Notes: generated from the sequence alone by a model not told the origin. DNA of 64,000 nt from Sideroxydans sp. (GCA_028710605.1 JAQTTU010000004.1:124001-188000); one strand, 5' to 3'. Positions 1 to 8,741 are shown, numbered from the stretch's first letter. Made by a program: numbers and translations.

Positions 1-1
1 G

Positions 2-508
2 AACGGCGTGCTGGATACTGCCGGAGCGATTGCCAAGACCAAGATTCCGTTGGCCGCCGTGCATTCCACCATCGGTCGTCACGCGGCACGTGCCGTGTCG
101 TGCGCGGTGCAAGTGGACGAATTGGCGAAACAATGGCAACTGCTGGTGGACAACATCGGCAAAGGCGACACCGCCACGTTCAACAAGCCGGTGTTCCCCA
201 AAGGCGAAGTCAGCGGTGTCGGTTTCCACGAAGCCCCGCGCGGCGTACTGTCGCACTGGGTGGTGCTGGACAACGGCAAGATCACCAACTATCAGGCCGT
301 GGTGCCGACCACCTGGAATGCAGCCCCGCGCAACGAAGGCGACGTGCCCGGACCTTACGAAGCATCGCTGTTGAACACCCCCGTGGCCGATGCGGAACGT
401 CCGCTGGAAGTGCTGCGCACCGTGCACTCGTTCGACCCGTGTCTGGCTTGCGCCGTGCATGTGCTCGATGCCGAAGGCAACCCCGTCGTGCAAGTGAAGG
501 CGCTCTAA
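2..508 (+). CDS. [NiFe]-hydrogenase large subunit, C-terminal part (5' end outside window)
   Basis: This is the last ~168 residues of a hydrogenase catalytic subunit; the reading frame is open from base 2, so the gene begins outside the window. The C-terminus carries the family signature DPCLACAVH, whose two Cys ligate the Ni-Fe centre. After that His comes a 15-residue tail (VLDAEGNPVVQVKAL), the peptide normally removed by a dedicated endopeptidase after nickel insertion. The gene for such a protease and hypC follow directly, so this is the end of a hydrogenase structural/maturation operon. The overall look suits an uptake-type membrane or cytosolic enzyme, but the hydrogenase group cannot be assigned from this fragment. 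Confidence 0.93.
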   Translation, partial: NGVLDTAGAIAKTKIPLAAVHSTIGRHAARAVSCAVQVDELAKQWQLLVDNIGKGDTATFNKPVFPKGEVSGVGFHEAPRGVLSHWVVLDNGKITNYQAVVPTTWNAAPRNEGDVPGPYEASLLNTPVADAERPLEVLRTVHSFDPCLACAVHVLDAEGNPVVQVKAL

Positions 509-515
509 CCTTTAT

Positions 516-615
516 TCCCTCCCCCTTGCAGGGGGAGGGCTAGGGAGGGGGTAGAATTTTTGTTGCGTCACAACTTCTACCCCCATCCTAACCTTCCCCC
601 TGCAAGGGGGAAGGA
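516..615. repeat. ORF-less inverted repeat, C-rich CCCTCCCCCTTGCAGGGGGAGGG family
   Basis: Two copies of a short palindrome (CCCTCCCCCTTGCAGGGGGAGGG and its approximate reverse complement) face each other about 40 bases apart, in the gap between the hydrogenase gene and its protease gene. Related arms occur at 3174-3246, 4340-4458 and around the DUF559 gene at 20167-20575. It could fold into a large stem-loop and affect expression of the downstream maturation genes. Confidence 0.75.
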
Positions 616-650
616 ACTGAAATAGTTGGCAGTCCGAAAGGGAAATGTTC

Positions 651-1142
651 ATGCGTATTGTTGTATTAGGTGTCGGCAACCTCCTGCTCACCGACGAAGG
701 TGTCGGCGTGCGCGCCATCGAAAAATTGCAGCGCGATTACGAATTGCCACCCGAGGTCGTAGTCATCGACGGCGGCACGACGGGCATGGAGATGCTGGAA
801 GATTTGTCCAACGCCGATCACATCATCATCATCGACGCGGTGCGTGCGGGCAAAGCGCCCGCCTCCATCGTCAAGCTGGTGGGCGATCAAGTGCCGGTGT
901 TCTTCAAAACCAAACTGTCGCCGCACCAGATCGGCCTGTCCGATGTGCTGGCCACGCTAGCCTTCATCGGCGAGCAACCCGGCGGAATCACGGTGATCGG
1001 AGTCGAACCGGTATCGCTGGAAACCGCGATGGAACTCACGCCGCAAGTGGAAGCGCGCTTGCCGGAAGTGGTGGAACTGGTGGTCGCGGAATTGCGGCAA
1101 CTGGGTGTTGATGTGCAAAGCGCGGTAGCGGAAGCGGCATAG
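651..1142 (+). CDS. hyaD: Hydrogenase maturation endopeptidase (HyaD/HupD/HoxM family)
   Basis: A nickel-dependent aspartic-type protease that trims the C-terminal tail of the hydrogenase large subunit after Ni insertion. The N-terminus has the family start (IVVLGVGNLLLTDEGVGV), with the metal-binding Glu in DEGVG and a later Asp in IDGGTTG; the length (~163 residues) is normal. ATG at 651 is preferred because AAAGGGA lies ~8 bases upstream; an in-frame ATG at 645 is also possible. It follows the large-subunit gene and precedes hypC by 2 bases, so the two are probably co-translated. The substrate is most likely the subunit encoded at the left edge. The exact symbol (hyaD, hupD or hoxM) depends on the hydrogenase group. 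Confidence 0.92.
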   Translation: MRIVVLGVGNLLLTDEGVGVRAIEKLQRDYELPPEVVVIDGGTTGMEMLEDLSNADHIIIIDAVRAGKAPASIVKLVGDQVPVFFKTKLSPHQIGLSDVLATLAFIGEQPGGITVIGVEPVSLETAMELTPQVEARLPEVVELVVAELRQLGVDVQSAVAEAA

Positions 1143-1144
1143 CG

Positions 1145-1378
1145 ATGTGCATGGCAATCCCCTCCCGCATCGTTGCGCTCACGGGCGAAATGGCTACCGT
1201 GGAATGCTTCGGCGAACAGCGCGATGTCAGTCTGATGCTGATCGACAGCCCGTTACAGCTGGGCGACTACCTGCTGGTGCAAGCGGGCGGTTTCGCCTAC
1301 GAACGCGTCGAACCTTCCCAGGCCATGGAAGCCCTACAGATTTTCAGTACCGTGATCGGACACACCACGGCTGCATAA
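1145..1378 (+). CDS. hypC: Hydrogenase assembly chaperone HypC/HybG
   Basis: Small chaperone (77 residues) that carries the Fe(CN)2CO unit with HypD and delivers it to the hydrogenase large subunit. It begins MCMAIPSRI, matching the family's essential Cys2 and the MC(L/M)(A/G)IP start. It lies 2 bases after the protease gene and is followed by a clear hairpin terminator, so it closes the hydrogenase operon in this window. No hypAB or hypDEF is visible here; they may lie elsewhere. Confidence 0.93.
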   Translation: MCMAIPSRIVALTGEMATVECFGEQRDVSLMLIDSPLQLGDYLLVQAGGFAYERVEPSQAMEALQIFSTVIGHTTAA

Positions 1379-1400
1379 AAGTTGTTTCCCCCTGAAACCC

Positions 1401-1425
1401 GCCGACCTTAGGGTCGGCTTTTTTT
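1401..1425 (+). terminator. Rho-independent terminator after hypC
   Basis: GCCGACC-tta-GGGTCGGC hairpin followed by seven T, 22 bases after the hypC stop. It ends the hydrogenase operon. Confidence 0.85.
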
Positions 1426-1472
1426 GCGCGTCATTCCGCCACGCCCAGCCGATTTATACACAACATCATGGA

Positions 1473-1534
1473 GATGCCCGCCAATAGGCGATCTGCGATG
1501 TGCCTAGTGTGCGGATCGCCTATTGACGGGCATC
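1473..1534. repeat. REP-like palindrome, copy 1 (GATGCCCGYCAATAGGCGATC family)
   Basis: A 62-base palindrome: GATGCCCGCCAATAGGCGAT ... ATCGCCTATTGACGGGCATC, with a short variable loop. Other whole or partial copies lie at 8638-8690, 13613-13639, 14239-14303, 26581-26644 and 30696-30764. All are intergenic. Here it sits between convergent hypC and the P-type ATPase gene. Confidence 0.85.
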
Positions 1535-1560
1535 TTCAGGCAGTTGCGCATTTTTCAAAC

Positions 1561-4320
1561 TCAATTTTGAGGCGCATTTTCTGCTACATCGTCGCGTCGC
1601 ACCCAACGGCGCACCAGCGCTTTGCGCATCTCTTCCAGCAGCCACATGCCCAAGCCGAACGGGGCTATGAACAGCCACACTTCGACCGCGAGCGGGGCGG
1701 TGCCGAACAGCGCATTGCCCCACGGCGTATAGACGATGAGCAACAGCAGCACCAGTTCGAAGATGATGCCGTAGGCGATCAGCGGATTGCGGCGGTGGCC
1801 ACGACTGAAGGCGGACAAGACGGGATGGCGACAGAGAAAGATATTGACGACTTGCATCATGACGATGGCCGCGAGGCAGGCTGCGGTGCCCAGTAAATAG
1901 AGCGTGTCGTGCGATGCCAGCGTTTGCCCGAACTGCCAGCCGCCGCCATGCAGCACGAAAAAGAACGCCGCCATGGCCGCTGTCGCTTCCAGCAAGCCGA
2001 GGAACAGGTAGGCACGCAGCAGCACTCCCCCATTGAGCAGCCGTTCGCTACGTGCGCGGGGCGGGCGTTGCATGATGTCCTGGTCGGGTTTCTCGGCCCC
2101 CAGCGCCAGCGCGGGCAGCATGTCGGTGCCGAGATCGACGGCGAGTATCTGGATGATGGTCAGCGGCAACGGAATCCTGAACAGCACAAACGCGAGATAC
2201 GGAACGATCTCGGGAATGTTTGAAGTGAGGATGTAGGTGAGGAATTTGCGCACGTTGTCATACACGGCGCGCCCTTCCTCGATAGCGGCGACGATGGTGG
2301 CGAAGTGGTCGTCGAGCAGAACAATGTCGGCGGATTCCTTGGCCACATCGGTGCCGCTGATGCCCATGGCGATGCCGATGTCGGCGCACTTCAGCGCGGG
2401 CGCGTCGTTCACGCCGTCGCCGGTCACCGCGACGATGTCGCCACGGCGCTGCAAGGCTTGCACGATGCGCATCTTCTGCTCGGCGCTGCTGCGCGCGAAG
2501 ATCAATTCCGGTTCGTCGAGCAGCAGATTCAAGTCGGTATCGGACATGCTGTGCAGCTTGTCGCCGATCACTGCCAGCGGATTTTTCGCCAGCCCGATCT
2601 CGCGCGCCAGCGCACTGGCGGTGTGCGGGTGGTCGCCGGTAATCATGATGACGCGGATACCGGCCAGATGGCAGGTGGCGATCGCCTCGGCCACGCCGGG
2701 ACGCGGCGGATCGACGAGGCCGACCAGCCCGGCGAAGACCAGTTCGCTTTCCGGTTGCGCGGCGTGTTGCGGCAACGCGCGATAGGCCAGCGCGATCACG
2801 CGCAACCCCTGCTCGGTCATTTGCTCCTGCGTTGCCAGCAAACTGCTGCGCCCCGCATCGTCTAACGGCAGGATATTTCCTTGTAGCAGCATGGCGCTGC
2901 ACAGCGGCAACACCATCTCCGGCGCGCCCTTGCAATACAGCATCTGCCCCTGCGGCGTAGCGCAGATCACCGACATGCGCCTGCGTTCGGCATCAAACGG
3001 AATTTCGTCCACACGCGGGAACAGCGCGCCGTCCGGCGCACCTTGCAGCAGCGCCATTTCCATCGGATCGCCCTGCCATTCTTCGAGCCCGTCGCGCTGC
3101 ACGCGGCGCAGGTCGTGGCAGTGACGCATGATGGCGTAGAGAGGGGCGGCAGCAGCCTCCATTTGCCCTGAAACAAACCCCTCCCCAGCCCTCCCCTTGT
3201 CAGGGGAGGGAGCCGAGCCGGCCCCTCCCCTGACAAGGGGAGGCTGGAAGGGCTTTGGGGTTGAGAGCATCTCACCCGAAAAATACACCTGCCGCACGCT
3301 CATGCGGTTCTGCGTCAGCGTGCCGGTTTTGTCGCTGCAAATCACGCTGGCCGCGCCTAGCGTCTCCACCGCAGGCAAGTGGCGCACCAGCGCATTTTTC
3401 TTCGCCATGCGCTGCGTCGCCATCGCCAGCGACAGGGTGACGGTGGGCAGCAAACCTTCGGGTACGTTGGCGACGATGATGCCGATGGCGAAGATCAAAT
3501 TCGCCCAGAACGACAAGCCGAGCAAATGACCGATGAGGAAGAACACAGCACCGAGCAGCATGGCAAATAGCGCCACCAGCCGCGACAGGCGCGCGATTTC
3601 TTTTTGCAGCGGCGATAAAGGCTCGCGTGTCGCTTGCGTGAGGCGCGCGATGTTGCCGAACTCGGTATGCATGCCGGTGGCATACACCATGGCTTTGGCT
3701 TCGCCCGAGATCAGCGAAGTCCCGGCGTGCAGAATGTCGCGCCGCATGGCGACTTGTTCTTCGTTGGTAATGCCGGTGTCGCGCGACTTGGGGCGCGACT
3801 CGCCGGTGAGGTTGGCGGTGTTGACGCGCACGCCGAAGGCTTCGATCAAGCGGCAATCGGCGGGCACATCGTCGCCAGCCGCCAGCAGCACCACATCGCC
3901 CGGCACCAACTCCGCCACCGGCAGTTGCACGGCATTGCCGTCGCGCAGTGCGGTGGTGTGGCGCGGCAGCAAATCGCGCAATGCGGCCAGCGCTTTTTCC
4001 GCGCGGTATTCCTGCCAGAACGAAAACAGGCCGTTGACCAAAATCACGCCGAGCACGGCATAGCCCAGCAGCGCCATGCCCTGCCCCGGTTCGCGCCATT
4101 CGGCAAAGAACGCCAGCCCGGCCGCCAGCCACAGGATCAGCGCGAAGAAGTGGGTGAATTCCTTGAGCAGCTTGCCGATTAAAGATTGCCCGCTGATTTT
4201 TTCGAGTTGGTTCGCTCCGTACTTCGTCAGCCGTTGCGCGGCTTCGACCTGCGACAAACCTTGCGCGCTGCTATGCAGATGCGCGTAGAGTTTTTCGATG
4301 TCGTGGCGGTGCGGGTGCAT
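1561..4320 (-). CDS. Cation-transporting P-type ATPase (type II, Na/K- or Ca-ATPase-like)
   Basis: A 919-residue P2-type ATPase of the inner membrane. Visible motifs: LTGES in the actuator domain (~172), PEGLLPTVTL in the ion-binding fourth membrane helix, DKTGT with the phosphorylated Asp at ~329, and TGDGVNDAPAL in the hinge. The helix-4 segment and the flanking MAKKNALVRHLPAVETLG resemble animal Na+/K+-type (IIC) pumps and their bacterial relatives, so the ion may be Na+, K+ or Ca2+; it cannot be fixed here. The nucleotide-binding domain holds an in-frame palindromic repeat (residues ~358-383). It is the only gene in its transcription unit apart from possible read-through from the 201-residue gene upstream. 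Cytoplasmic start MHPHRHDIEKLY at 4320. Confidence 0.9.
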   Translation of the reverse strand: MHPHRHDIEKLYAHLHSSAQGLSQVEAAQRLTKYGANQLEKISGQSLIGKLLKEFTHFFALILWLAAGLAFFAEWREPGQGMALLGYAVLGVILVNGLFSFWQEYRAEKALAALRDLLPRHTTALRDGNAVQLPVAELVPGDVVLLAAGDDVPADCRLIEAFGVRVNTANLTGESRPKSRDTGITNEEQVAMRRDILHAGTSLISGEAKAMVYATGMHTEFGNIARLTQATREPLSPLQKEIARLSRLVALFAMLLGAVFFLIGHLLGLSFWANLIFAIGIIVANVPEGLLPTVTLSLAMATQRMAKKNALVRHLPAVETLGAASVICSDKTGTLTQNRMSVRQVYFSGEMLSTPKPFQPPLVRGGAGSAPSPDKGRAGEGFVSGQMEAAAAPLYAIMRHCHDLRRVQRDGLEEWQGDPMEMALLQGAPDGALFPRVDEIPFDAERRRMSVICATPQGQMLYCKGAPEMVLPLCSAMLLQGNILPLDDAGRSSLLATQEQMTEQGLRVIALAYRALPQHAAQPESELVFAGLVGLVDPPRPGVAEAIATCHLAGIRVIMITGDHPHTASALAREIGLAKNPLAVIGDKLHSMSDTDLNLLLDEPELIFARSSAEQKMRIVQALQRRGDIVAVTGDGVNDAPALKCADIGIAMGISGTDVAKESADIVLLDDHFATIVAAIEEGRAVYDNVRKFLTYILTSNIPEIVPYLAFVLFRIPLPLTIIQILAVDLGTDMLPALALGAEKPDQDIMQRPPRARSERLLNGGVLLRAYLFLGLLEATAAMAAFFFVLHGGGWQFGQTLASHDTLYLLGTAACLAAIVMMQVVNIFLCRHPVLSAFSRGHRRNPLIAYGIIFELVLLLLIVYTPWGNALFGTAPLAVEVWLFIAPFGLGMWLLEEMRKALVRRWVRRDDVAENAPQN
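3174..3246. repeat. C-rich palindrome inserted in frame inside the P-type ATPase gene
   Basis: CCCCAGCCCTCCCCTTGTCA ... TGACAAGGGGAGGCTGG forms an inverted repeat of the same family as 516-615 and 4340-4458. It is translated as roughly 25 extra residues (including PPLVRGGAGSAPSPDKGRAG) just after the phosphorylation domain, without breaking the frame. Confidence 0.8.
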
Positions 4321-4339
4321 GCTGTTCAGTCAGGAATCT

Positions 4340-4458
4340 TGCTTCCTTCTCCCGCAGGTGGGAGAAGGGCTGGGGATGAGGGTCTGTGCGTCCCCGAAAA
4401 ATTCGGAATTACATTGCCAGCCCTCACCCCAACCCCTCTCCCGCCTGCGGGAGAGGGA
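4340..4458. repeat. ORF-less inverted repeat, CCTTCTCCCGCAGGTGGGAGAAGG family
   Basis: Two palindromic arms (CCTTCTCCCGCAGGTGGGAG at the left, CCTCTCCCGCCTGCGGGAGA at the right) flanked by AAGGGCTGGGGATGAGGG and its inverse, in the gap between the P-type ATPase and the 201-residue gene. Same architecture as the arms flanking the DUF559 gene at 20.2-20.6 kb, but with no ORF inside. Confidence 0.8.
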
Positions 4459-4459
4459 C

Positions 4460-5065
4460 TTAAAAATTGACATCCTGTCTCTCTTCCTCGCCCAGTTCGC
4501 TGCGGAACGCTTCCAGTTTGCCGTGGTAATTTTCGGCCTCGCCGTATTCCAGAAAGTGCTCGTAGCGCGCGTGCGTGCCGAGGATTTTTCCGGCATGTTT
4601 GATCGGGCAGAAATACTGCTCGGTGCGCGCGATGATTTCGTTCGCGTAAGCCAGCAAACCGACGGCATACGAGCAATACATGCAGTGGCCCTTCTCAAAG
4701 AAATTCAGATACGCCAGATGGCGGTGATCCATCACAAAATATTTCGCGCGCTTGACGCGGGCGATGCCGTAAATAGGAAAGCAGATTAACTGATACACAC
4801 TGACAAACAGGTCGAACGCCAGCAACGGAATTGCCATGCCGTAGATGACGGGCATGGTCAGAAAATTTTGCGGGCGGATAGAAATGAACCAGCGGAACAC
4901 ACCTTGCTTGACGCGCCGGTGCGCGTCCTTGATGGCTTGCTCGAACACCACGCGTTTGCCTTCGAGCTGGTAGCGCAAGTGGCTGCGCTGCTCCTGCACG
5001 GCCTGCTGCAATTCGTCTTCGAGCGCGCTGATCTGGTCGAGAATCTGGCGAATCCTGCTGTTCAT
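4460..5065 (-). CDS. Conserved hypothetical membrane protein with N-terminal coiled coil
   Basis: A 201-residue protein I cannot name. Residues 1-55 are charged and heptad-like (ILDQISALEDELQQAVQEQRS), suggesting a coiled coil. A hydrophobic stretch at ~70-105 (MPVIYGMAIPLLAFDLFVSVYQLICFPIYG) could form one or two membrane helices. A Cys pair in the second half (CMYCSYAVG) and another Cys (YFCPIKHAGK) suggest metal binding or redox sensitivity. The ATG is supported by AAAGG 5-6 bases upstream. The C-terminus ends just before an inverted repeat. It sits beside the Trx/CcdA-like gene but transcribed separately enough that a link is only a guess. Confidence 0.7.
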   Translation of the reverse strand: MNSRIRQILDQISALEDELQQAVQEQRSHLRYQLEGKRVVFEQAIKDAHRRVKQGVFRWFISIRPQNFLTMPVIYGMAIPLLAFDLFVSVYQLICFPIYGIARVKRAKYFVMDHRHLAYLNFFEKGHCMYCSYAVGLLAYANEIIARTEQYFCPIKHAGKILGTHARYEHFLEYGEAENYHGKLEAFRSELGEEERQDVNF

Positions 5066-5134
5066 GGCAACCTTTCAAGTGTGTGGATGCAGTATAAGTA
5101 CAATCGCTCAATTGCACCTGATTATCAGATTGCA

Positions 5135-5187
5135 TGTAGGAGCGGCTTTAGCCGCGAATGGTATTCGCCAGCAAGCTGGCTCCTACA
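5135..5187. repeat. Dispersed palindrome, GTAGGAGCGGCTTTAGCCGCGAAT family
   Basis: GTAGGAGCGGCTTTAGCCGC GAATGGTATTC GCCAGCAAGCTGGCTCCTAC: two different palindromes joined between GTAGGAG/CTCCTAC ends. The right end overlaps the last codons of the 404-residue gene. The same unit, inverted, lies inside sucB at ~15042-15093. Confidence 0.85.
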
Positions 5188-6397
5188 AAATCCAATGCGC
5201 ATCCAGCAACAGATAGATGCCCAGCCCCACCATCACCGCGCCGCTCATCAGCTTGAGCCAGCGTCCTTCGTTTTCCTGTAGGCGATGCTGGCTCAGCGTG
5301 ACAACCCCGATCGCCAGCACGAGCACGTCGTCCAGCATATAGGCCGCATCGTACAGCAGCAGGTAACCGTAATAACTGACGCTATCCAGATGGCGCAGCG
5401 TCAGGATGCGCGTGAACAGCGCGGGGAAACCCGAAGTGCAGAGCAGTTCGACGATCTGCACCAGCACCGCCAAAACCATAGCACCGATCAGCGCACCCGT
5501 CATATTCTCGGCATGCAGGATGCGCCGCAGGCGCGCGTAAATGCCGGGCTTGGCGGATGCCGGAATGGATAGCGAAACACCCCAGCCGAAGCGCCAGAAA
5601 TCCTTGAGGTTGAGCGCACCCGCCAGCAAAGCGATAACCGCGATGACGACTTCCGAAATGCGCGACAGGCCGATCAGCAAAAACAGATTGAGCCACGCCG
5701 CCATGAACAGAAAATAGGCGATGCCCTCCACCGCCACGAACGTGCCCGCGATGGCCAGCATGCGCGGGCGGTTGTTCAACGGCGCAAGCAGCGAGATCAT
5801 CAGGATCAGCACCCACATCGAACAGGGATTGAACCCGTCCAGCAGCCCCATCGCAATGGTGAACAGCGGCAAGCCGACCTGCTCCAGCGATACGGTATGG
5901 CCGAAAAAATCGACGCTGAAAGTTTCCGCCTTGGGCGCTGGCGTATCCGGCCCGCAACTCAGGCTGACTGCGGCCTCGCAACCCGTTGCCGCATTGTTTT
6001 GCCGACTGGCAGCTTGCGCGCTCGCCAGACTGTCGCGGACGAGTTGATCGGTCACTTTCTCGGTGTAGCCGACGACCAGTTGCCCGCCCAGCGCGAACGC
6101 GGGCACGCGCACCACGGCTTCGCCATGCTGCGCGGCGATGTGCTGCAAGCGCTGCAAAGCGGCTGGCTCGCGGCTCACATCGCGGATCACGATGCGCAAC
6201 GCCGGTTGTTCATGCTGAAGTTTTGCCAGAAATTCCTCGGCCTTGGCGCAATGCGGACAGCCCTCGCGCACGAAGACTTCGAGGTCGGCGGATTGGGTGG
6301 ATGAGTTTTGAATGGATGCGGAAGGCTGCGCTGCGGCCAATGGCGGAGCGCAAAGCACGAGCAACAAGGGCAACAATATTCTGGTGACAAAACACAT
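5183..6397 (-). CDS. Thioredoxin-like domain fused to a CcdA/DsbD-like membrane domain
   Basis: A 404-residue envelope protein. A signal peptide (residues 1-23, ending APPLAAA) is followed by a glutaredoxin/thioredoxin-like domain with CPHC (VREGCPHCAKAEEF, ~47-61). From ~170 there are six to seven membrane helices starting GLLDGFNPCSMWVLILM, where the NPC motif resembles the Cys-bearing helix of CcdA/DsbD-type electron carriers. A second Cys in LLCTSGFPALF could be its partner. The likely role is transfer of reducing equivalents across the inner membrane to a periplasmic Trx-like domain. Start at 6397 is supported by GGAGG 9 bases upstream. The substrate is unknown. Confidence 0.82.
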   Translation of the reverse strand: MCFVTRILLPLLLVLCAPPLAAAQPSASIQNSSTQSADLEVFVREGCPHCAKAEEFLAKLQHEQPALRIVIRDVSREPAALQRLQHIAAQHGEAVVRVPAFALGGQLVVGYTEKVTDQLVRDSLASAQAASRQNNAATGCEAAVSLSCGPDTPAPKAETFSVDFFGHTVSLEQVGLPLFTIAMGLLDGFNPCSMWVLILMISLLAPLNNRPRMLAIAGTFVAVEGIAYFLFMAAWLNLFLLIGLSRISEVVIAVIALLAGALNLKDFWRFGWGVSLSIPASAKPGIYARLRRILHAENMTGALIGAMVLAVLVQIVELLCTSGFPALFTRILTLRHLDSVSYYGYLLLYDAAYMLDDVLVLAIGVVTLSQHRLQENEGRWLKLMSGAVMVGLGIYLLLDAHWIL

Positions 6398-6610
6398 GGT
6401 GCTTCAGCCTCCGTTCATCAGCGATGACGCTGCGCGGAATTATAACGGCGTGACGATTTCGAGTTCCGAATCATGATGATCTGCGCAGAAAATGACGATT
6501 GCGCATCGGTCGCCGAGGTAAATTGCCAACATGCCAAAAAATCCCGCTGCCGGAAGATGAATTCCTTGGTAATCTTCGGAAAAAAAGTTTAGACGAGGAG
6601 AGGAATCAAA

Positions 6611-8500
6611 GTGAGCTACCGGGCTGAATATGACCATTCGATGAATGATCCAGAGGGCTTCTGGCGCAAGCAGGCAGAGGCGTTGGAGTGGTTCAAATTT
6701 CCGCAGCAGATCCTGACGCGCGATGCCGACGGCATCGGCACCTGGTTTGCCGACGGCGAGATGAACACCGCTTACATGGCGCTGGATCATCACGTGAACA
6801 ACGGTCGCGGCGGGCAGACGGCGCTGATTTACGATTCCCCCGTCACCGATACCAAAGCGCGCTACACCTACGCCGAACTGACCGATGCGGTGGCGCGCGC
6901 GGCGGGCATGCTGGCCGATCTGGGCGTGGTGAAAGGCGACCGCGTCATCATCTACATGCCGATGATTCCCGAAGCGGTGATCTCCATGCTGGCCGTGGCG
7001 CGGCTGGGTGCGATCCACTCGGTGGTATTCGGCGGTTTTGCGCCGCCGGAGTTGGCGTTGCGCATCGACGACGCGACACCCAAGGTCATCCTCACCGCGT
7101 CTTGCGGCATCGAGGTGAAGCGCGTCATCGAATACAAACCGCTGGTGGATCACGCGATTGAACTCGCCACACACAAACCGCAAAGTTGCGTGGTGTTTCA
7201 GCGCAAGCTGACGCAAGCCACACTGATCGCAGGGCGCGATCACGATTGGGCAACGTTGCTGGCAAAGGCAAAACCCGTCGGCTGCACGAAGGTCTTGGGC
7301 AGCGACCCGCTGTACATCCTCTACACCTCCGGCACCACCGGCAAACCCAAAGGCGTGGTGCGCGACAACGGCGGCCACGCGGTGGCGCTCAAATACAGCA
7401 TGAAGGCGATCTACAACGTCGATCCCGGCGATGTGTATTGGGCGGCCTCGGACGTGGGCTGGGTGGTCGGCCATTCCTACATCGTGTATGGCCCGCTGTT
7501 ACACGGCTGCGCCACCGTGCTGTACGAAGGCAAACCCATCATGACCCCGGACGCGGGCGCGTTGTGGCGCGTGATTGCGGAATACGGCGTGAAGTCGTTT
7601 TTCACCGCGCCCACCGCGTTCCGCGCGGTGAAAAAGGAAGACCCGGAAGCCAAGCTGATAGCGCAATACGACTTGTCTGAATTGCAGGTGATCTTCTCGG
7701 CGGGCGAGCGGCTGGACCCGCCGACGCAACAATGGCTGATCGAAAAAAGCGGCAAGACCGTGGTCGATCACTGGTGGCAAACCGAGACCGGCTGGGGCAT
7801 CACCGCCAACCTGTGGGGCGTGCAACCGTTGCCGGTGAAGTTCGGCTCATCCACCCTGCCCACCCCCGGCTTCGACGTGCGCATCCTGGACGAGAACGGC
7901 CATGAACTTGCGCGCAACGAACAAGGCTACATCGCGCTCAAGCTGCCGCTACCACCGTCCTGCATGAACCGTATCTGGGGCGACGACAACAAATTCCGCG
8001 AAGGCTATCTGCAATTTTTGCCCGGTTATTACACCACCGGCGACGGCGGCTACATCGACCAAGACGGTTACGTGTTCGTGATGGGGCGCGTGGACGATGT
8101 CATCAACGTGGCCGGACACCGGCTCTCCACCGGAGAGATCGAAGAAGTGGTGGCCGCACATCCGGCGGTGGCGGAATGCGCGGTCATCGCGCGCAACGAC
8201 GAACTCAAGGGGCAAGTGCCGATGGGGCTGGTGGTGCTCAAGTCCGGCATCAGCGTGGACGAGGCGGAACTGCAACAACAAATGGTCACCCGCATCCGCG
8301 ACAACATCGGCGGCATTGCCTGCTACAAAGACACCGTCATCCTCGCGCGCCTGCCCAAAACCCGCTCCGGAAAAACGCTGCGCAAAATCTTGAACCGGAT
8401 CGTCAACGGCCAGGAATACACCGTGCCTTCCACCATAGACGATACGGGCGTGATTCAGGAGATTATCGACACGTTGCGCAGGAAGGGGTTTGTGGTTTGA
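6611..8500 (+). CDS. prpE: Propionyl-CoA synthetase
   Basis: A 629-residue member of the acetyl/propionyl-CoA synthetase family (AMP-forming). It shows the adenylation P-loop YTSGTTGKPKGVVRDNGG, WWQTETGW for acyl/adenylate binding, TGDGGYIDQDGY, the hinge GRVDDVINVAGHRLSTGEIE, and the acetylatable lysine region RLPKTRSGKTLRK near the C-terminus. VVRDNGGHA after the P-loop is typical of PrpE rather than Acs. The start is GTG (MSYRAEYD), with GAGGAGAGGAA just upstream. It would activate propionate, or acetate less well. The acryloyl-CoA reductase AcuI at 12.4 kb could feed the same C3 pathway. The gene stands alone. Confidence 0.93.
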   Translation: MSYRAEYDHSMNDPEGFWRKQAEALEWFKFPQQILTRDADGIGTWFADGEMNTAYMALDHHVNNGRGGQTALIYDSPVTDTKARYTYAELTDAVARAAGMLADLGVVKGDRVIIYMPMIPEAVISMLAVARLGAIHSVVFGGFAPPELALRIDDATPKVILTASCGIEVKRVIEYKPLVDHAIELATHKPQSCVVFQRKLTQATLIAGRDHDWATLLAKAKPVGCTKVLGSDPLYILYTSGTTGKPKGVVRDNGGHAVALKYSMKAIYNVDPGDVYWAASDVGWVVGHSYIVYGPLLHGCATVLYEGKPIMTPDAGALWRVIAEYGVKSFFTAPTAFRAVKKEDPEAKLIAQYDLSELQVIFSAGERLDPPTQQWLIEKSGKTVVDHWWQTETGWGITANLWGVQPLPVKFGSSTLPTPGFDVRILDENGHELARNEQGYIALKLPLPPSCMNRIWGDDNKFREGYLQFLPGYYTTGDGGYIDQDGYVFVMGRVDDVINVAGHRLSTGEIEEVVAAHPAVAECAVIARNDELKGQVPMGLVVLKSGISVDEAELQQQMVTRIRDNIGGIACYKDTVILARLPKTRSGKTLRKILNRIVNGQEYTVPSTIDDTGVIQEIIDTLRRKGFVV

Positions 8501-8528
8501 TGATCTTCAACCTAAACTTCAATTGAGG

Positions 8529-8596
8529 TTTTTGTAGGTGCGAATTCATTCGCACATCAAACGTGATATGTGCGAATGAATTCGCACCTACAAAAT
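8529..8596. repeat. Dispersed palindrome, TTGTAGGTGCGAATTCATTCGCAC family, copy 1
   Basis: TGTAGGTGCGAATTCATTCG and its reverse complement face each other across ~14 bases downstream of prpE, giving a long hairpin. An almost identical copy lies at 14096-14163. It may act as a terminator or mRNA 3' stabiliser for prpE. Confidence 0.85.
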
Positions 8597-8637
8597 CAAA
8601 ATACAGCATTCAACTTGCCCGCAAGGCAGCAAATACG

Positions 8638-8690
8638 GGCATCTCCATCAATCGCATAATGTGGATCGCCTATTGACGGGCGTTCCCACG
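8638..8690. repeat. REP-like palindrome, copy 2 (left arm degraded)
   Basis: GGATCGCCTATTGACGGGCG matches the right arm of the 26.6 and 30.7 kb copies, and the loop (ATCTCCATCAATCGCATAAT) closely matches the 30.7 kb copy. The left arm is mutated. Confidence 0.7.
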
Positions 8691-8741
8691 TAGGGTGCGT
8701 TTACGCATCATCGCAAAATGGTGCGCAAGCTCACCCTACTT

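Noticed and set aside
6440-7474. A 344-residue frame antisense to prpE
   Set aside because: Shadow of the N-terminal half of prpE; nothing matches a known family.
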